From: Lachnospiraceae bacterium
Lineage (GTDB): Bacteria; Bacillota_A; Clostridia; Lachnospirales; Lachnospiraceae
Length of the DNA stretch: 33,023 nucleotides
Direction: 5' to 3'
Assembly: GCA_017613595.1 (NCBI GenBank)
Contig: JAGADM010000107.1
Span: 1-33,023 of the forward strand
Of this stretch, positions 31,364 to 33,023 are shown one piece after another. Each line of letters opens with the position of its first letter. Position 1 is the stretch's first letter. The position numbers and the translations under genes were made by a program. The notes under the pieces are model-generated. The model saw only the letters and a program-made list of their open reading frames with translations, was not told the origin of the DNA and made no database searches.

Positions 31364-31489
31364 TAGTTTTTTCTTGCTTGTGCTCATTTTTGGGTGCTGA
31401 AATGATATGGGTTCCCTTGAAATCTATTGTTTTTGAAATCAAGTAGGAATGTGGATGTGTCAATTGCATATGAATTCCATAAAAAGGGG

Positions 31490-31531
31490 GATTTCGTATG
31501 CAAACCGGTTGATATCGGCTCATACGAAATC
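31490..31531. repeat. 11-bp perfect inverted repeat (GATTTCGTATG ... CATACGAAATC)
   Basis: Arms at 31490-31500 and 31521-31531 with a 20-base interior. It is the most regular of three related elements in this spacer. Confidence 0.75.
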
Positions 31532-31547
31532 TCAGTTTCTTAAGATT

Positions 31548-31582
31548 GTGTATGAAACAGACGGAACCCGTTTCCCATGAAA
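31548..31582. repeat. Degenerate copy of the 35-base semi-palindrome
   Basis: GTGTATG (31548-31554) and CCCATGAAA (31574-31582) match the arms of the elements at 31694-31728 and 31490-31531 with the same internal spacing of about 22 bases. Confidence 0.5.
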
Positions 31583-31693
31583 TCAAGAAATTAAGGCGAA
31601 AGGTAGGCTCATGCATCGGGGCCGGCGAAAAATGAACATAAAGAGAAGAAAAAACTCCTGAATCAGCCCACCAAAAAGGGAGTTTGCGTAATC

Positions 31694-31728
31694 TCGTATG
31701 AACGATGTCTCTCTCCCTTCCCACGAAA
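31694..31728. repeat. Degenerate copy of the 35-base semi-palindrome
   Basis: TCGTATG (31694-31700) and CCACGAAA (31721-31728). On the minus strand it shares TTTC-T-GGGAA, then GTT-CATAC, with the copy at 31548-31582 in register. Confidence 0.5.
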
Positions 31729-31746
31729 CTCCTCTGCTGACAAAAA

Positions 31747-31775
31747 CAGAGGACTGCCGGGGCGGCAATCCTCTG
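31747..31775 (-). terminator. Terminator of carB
   Basis: CAGAGGA pairs with TCCTCTG (31747-31753 with 31769-31775), one mismatch, then TGCCG with CGGCA around a GGG loop. Five T's follow on the minus strand (A's at 31742-31746). It lies about 60 bases past the carB stop. Confidence 0.88.
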
Positions 31776-31836
31776 AGTATTATTCCGGTCATTTTTCGTG
31801 CACGCGGACGGCGGTGAAACTCCCGCCGGTCTCCGA

Positions 31837-33023
31837 TCAGTGAATCTCGCTGTGGATCTCCTGGAGAGACTTTACGCTGTGCTCGCTGTGGGTCTTTACA
31901 TAGTGGATACCGTCCGCGGTAGCAAGGGCTGCTGCCATCGTCGTTACGTACGGAACCTTTGCCTTGATGGCTGCCTTACGGAGGTAGCTGTCGTCGTGCA
32001 GGCTGTTCTTGCCGATCGGGGAGTTGATGATCAGCTGGATCTGTCCGTTCGTGATCAGGTCGTAGCAGTTCGGACGTCCTTCGTACAGCTTGAGTGTCTT
32101 CTCCGCGGGGATTCCGGCTGCGGTCAGACGGTCGTAGGTGCCGCCGGTCGCGTAAATCTTGAAGCCGTCGCCGACAAGGGATTCCGCAACCTTGAGTGCC
32201 TCTTCCTTGTCCTTATCCTTTACGGAGATCAGAACGTTACCGGAAAGCGGAAGCTTGCTCTGGATTGCTTCCTGCGCCTTGTAGAACGCTTCGCCGTAGG
32301 ACGGGGAAAGTCCGAGTACCTCACCGGTGGAACGCATCTCCGGTCCGAGGATCGGGTCTACTTCAGGGAACATATTGAACGGGAACGCGGCTTCCTTTAC
32401 GCCGTAGTTCGGGATAACCATCTCATGAAGATCCGGAACCGGGGACTTGCGTCCGGTCAGTTCGGATGTAATGATGTCGGTTGCGATCGGTACCATGCGG
32501 ATGTTGCAGACCTTCGATACAAGCGGAACGGTACGGCTTGCTCTCGGATTTGCCTCGATTACGAATACCTTGCCGTTCTCGATGGCGTACTGCATGTTCA
32601 TAAGACCCTTAACATGCATCTCTTCCGCGATCTTTCTCGTGTATTCCTTGATGGTCTTCAGATTTTCCTCGGAGATGTGTACCGAAGGAAGGATACATGC
32701 GGAGTCTCCGGAGTGGATACCCGCAAGCTCGATGTGCTCCATTACCGCAGGGACAAATGCGTGTGCGCCGTCGGCGATCGCGTCGGCCTCGCACTCGGTC
32801 GCGTGGTTCAGGAAACGGTCGATCAGGATCGGACGGTCGGGCGTTACGCCGATCGCCGCCTTCATGTATTCGGTCATCTGCTCGTCATCGTATACGACTT
32901 CCATGCCGCGGCCGCCGAGTACGAACGAAGGACGTACCATTACGGGGTAGCCGATCTTCGTCGCGATCGCGATAGCGTCGTCAACGGTAACCGCCATGCC
33001 GGACTCGGGCATCGGGATGTCGA
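31837..33023 (-). CDS. carB: Carbamoyl-phosphate synthase large subunit, C-terminal part (N-terminus beyond window edge)
   Basis: The last 395 residues of CarB, the ATP-using subunit that makes carbamoyl phosphate for pyrimidine and arginine synthesis. The frame is open to the window edge (residues DIP before the first internal Met), so the Met at 33012 is not the start. Visible: most of the second ATP-grasp domain (YPVMVRPSFVLGGRGMEVVYD, RFLNHATECEADAIADG, HIELAGIHSGDSACILPS, VIEANPRASRTVPL) which phosphorylates carbamate, then the MGS-like allosteric domain (YATGGTYDRLTAAGIPAEK, INSPIGKN) that binds UMP in other species. The full protein is about 1,060-1,070 residues. It is followed by its own terminator. 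Confidence 0.97.
   Translation of the reverse strand, partial: DIPMPESGMAVTVDDAIAIATKIGYPVMVRPSFVLGGRGMEVVYDDEQMTEYMKAAIGVTPDRPILIDRFLNHATECEADAIADGAHAFVPAVMEHIELAGIHSGDSACILPSVHISEENLKTIKEYTRKIAEEMHVKGLMNMQYAIENGKVFVIEANPRASRTVPLVSKVCNIRMVPIATDIITSELTGRKSPVPDLHEMVIPNYGVKEAAFPFNMFPEVDPILGPEMRSTGEVLGLSPSYGEAFYKAQEAIQSKLPLSGNVLISVKDKDKEEALKVAESLVGDGFKIYATGGTYDRLTAAGIPAEKTLKLYEGRPNCYDLITNGQIQLIINSPIGKNSLHDDSYLRKAAIKAKVPYVTTMAAALATADGIHYVKTHSEHSVKSLQEIHSEIH

Larger units (their letters stand above)
31036..31836. other. 800-bp gene-poor, repeat-rich spacer between carB and the CE2 gene
   Basis: I find no credible gene here. From the carB side it holds the carB terminator (31747-31775), three related 35-36 base semi-palindromes (31694-31728, 31548-31582, 31490-31531), an array of five 23-bp repeats (about 31250-31370), a long hairpin (31178-31245), three copies of the same repeat core in the opposite orientation (31133-31191) and the CE2 promoter. 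The part from 31380 to 31740 is clearly AT-richer than neighbouring genes. Short open frames exist on both strands but have no ribosome binding site and change frame within the repeats. Confidence 0.8.

Noticed and set aside
31099..31446. 115-residue plus-strand open frame across the repeat array
   Set aside because: Made of repeat-derived Arg/Ser/Thr-rich residues, no ribosome binding site, and the 23-base period breaks the frame between copies.
31320..31724. 134-residue minus-strand open frame (and the 69-residue frame beside it)
   Set aside because: No ribosome binding site, odd composition, runs through the repeats and their hairpins, and shows no domain. It is more likely non-coding, though a very short peptide cannot be excluded.

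Overview
The window looks like chromosomal DNA of an anaerobic Clostridia, most likely a gut or rumen member of the Lachnospiraceae. The reasons are a moderately GC-rich composition, AGGAGG-type ribosome binding sites with many TTG and GTG starts, a thioredoxin-fold hydrogenase/NADH-dehydrogenase subunit, an ammonia-dependent asparagine synthetase, a DUF1846 protein, a GH130 phosphorylase, and surface lipoproteins with Pro/Thr-rich linkers that carry plant-polysaccharide enzymes. This placement is inference from gene content. I see no tRNA, rRNA, insertion sequence, prophage or CRISPR array.

Layout. 1-475 (-): start of a NuoE/HndA-type [2Fe-2S] subunit. 851-1354 (-): CarD-family regulator with a hairpin leader. 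1641-4186 (+): compact operon of an MTA/SAH-type nucleosidase, a spore-photoproduct-lyase-like radical SAM protein and a short-chain dehydrogenase. 4445-5935 (-): LemA and DUF3137 membrane proteins. 6021-8914 (-): an unrecognised membrane protein coupled to peptidase T. 9084-11139: a GH130 mannoside phosphorylase divergent from an AraC regulator. 11167-18404 (-): glgB, SGNH esterase, mgtE, diguanylate cyclase and a lipoprotein FKBP-type isomerase. 18603-20081 (+): GH30 lipoprotein, divergent from glgB. 20130-21972 (-): a cyclophilin-like-fold protein and a lipoprotein paralogue of the SGNH esterase. 22037-28039 (-): trpS, HD-GYP phosphodiesterase, DUF1846, asnA, azlC, azlD, tightly packed. 28179-29714 (-): purine nucleoside phosphorylase and deoxyribose-phosphate aldolase. 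29809-31035 (-): CE2-type acetylxylan esterase lipoprotein. 31036-31836: gene-poor, repeat-rich spacer. 31837-33023 (-): 3' part of carB.

Functional themes. Carbohydrate work: GH30 and three SGNH/CE2 esterases suit deacetylation and cleavage of acetylated xylan, GH130 suits mannosides, and GlgB suits glycogen storage. Nucleotide work: carB, purine phosphorylase, deoxyribose-phosphate aldolase and a nucleosidase. Signalling: a GGDEF and an HD-GYP protein lie in the same window.

The least explained DNA is 31100-31740. It holds two opposed blocks of a roughly 23-bp repeat around a long hairpin, just upstream of a good promoter for the CE2 esterase, plus three related semi-palindromes. The most interesting protein system is the nucleosidase/SPL-like/SDR operon, whose radical SAM member seems to lack the canonical SPL hydrogen-donor cysteine.
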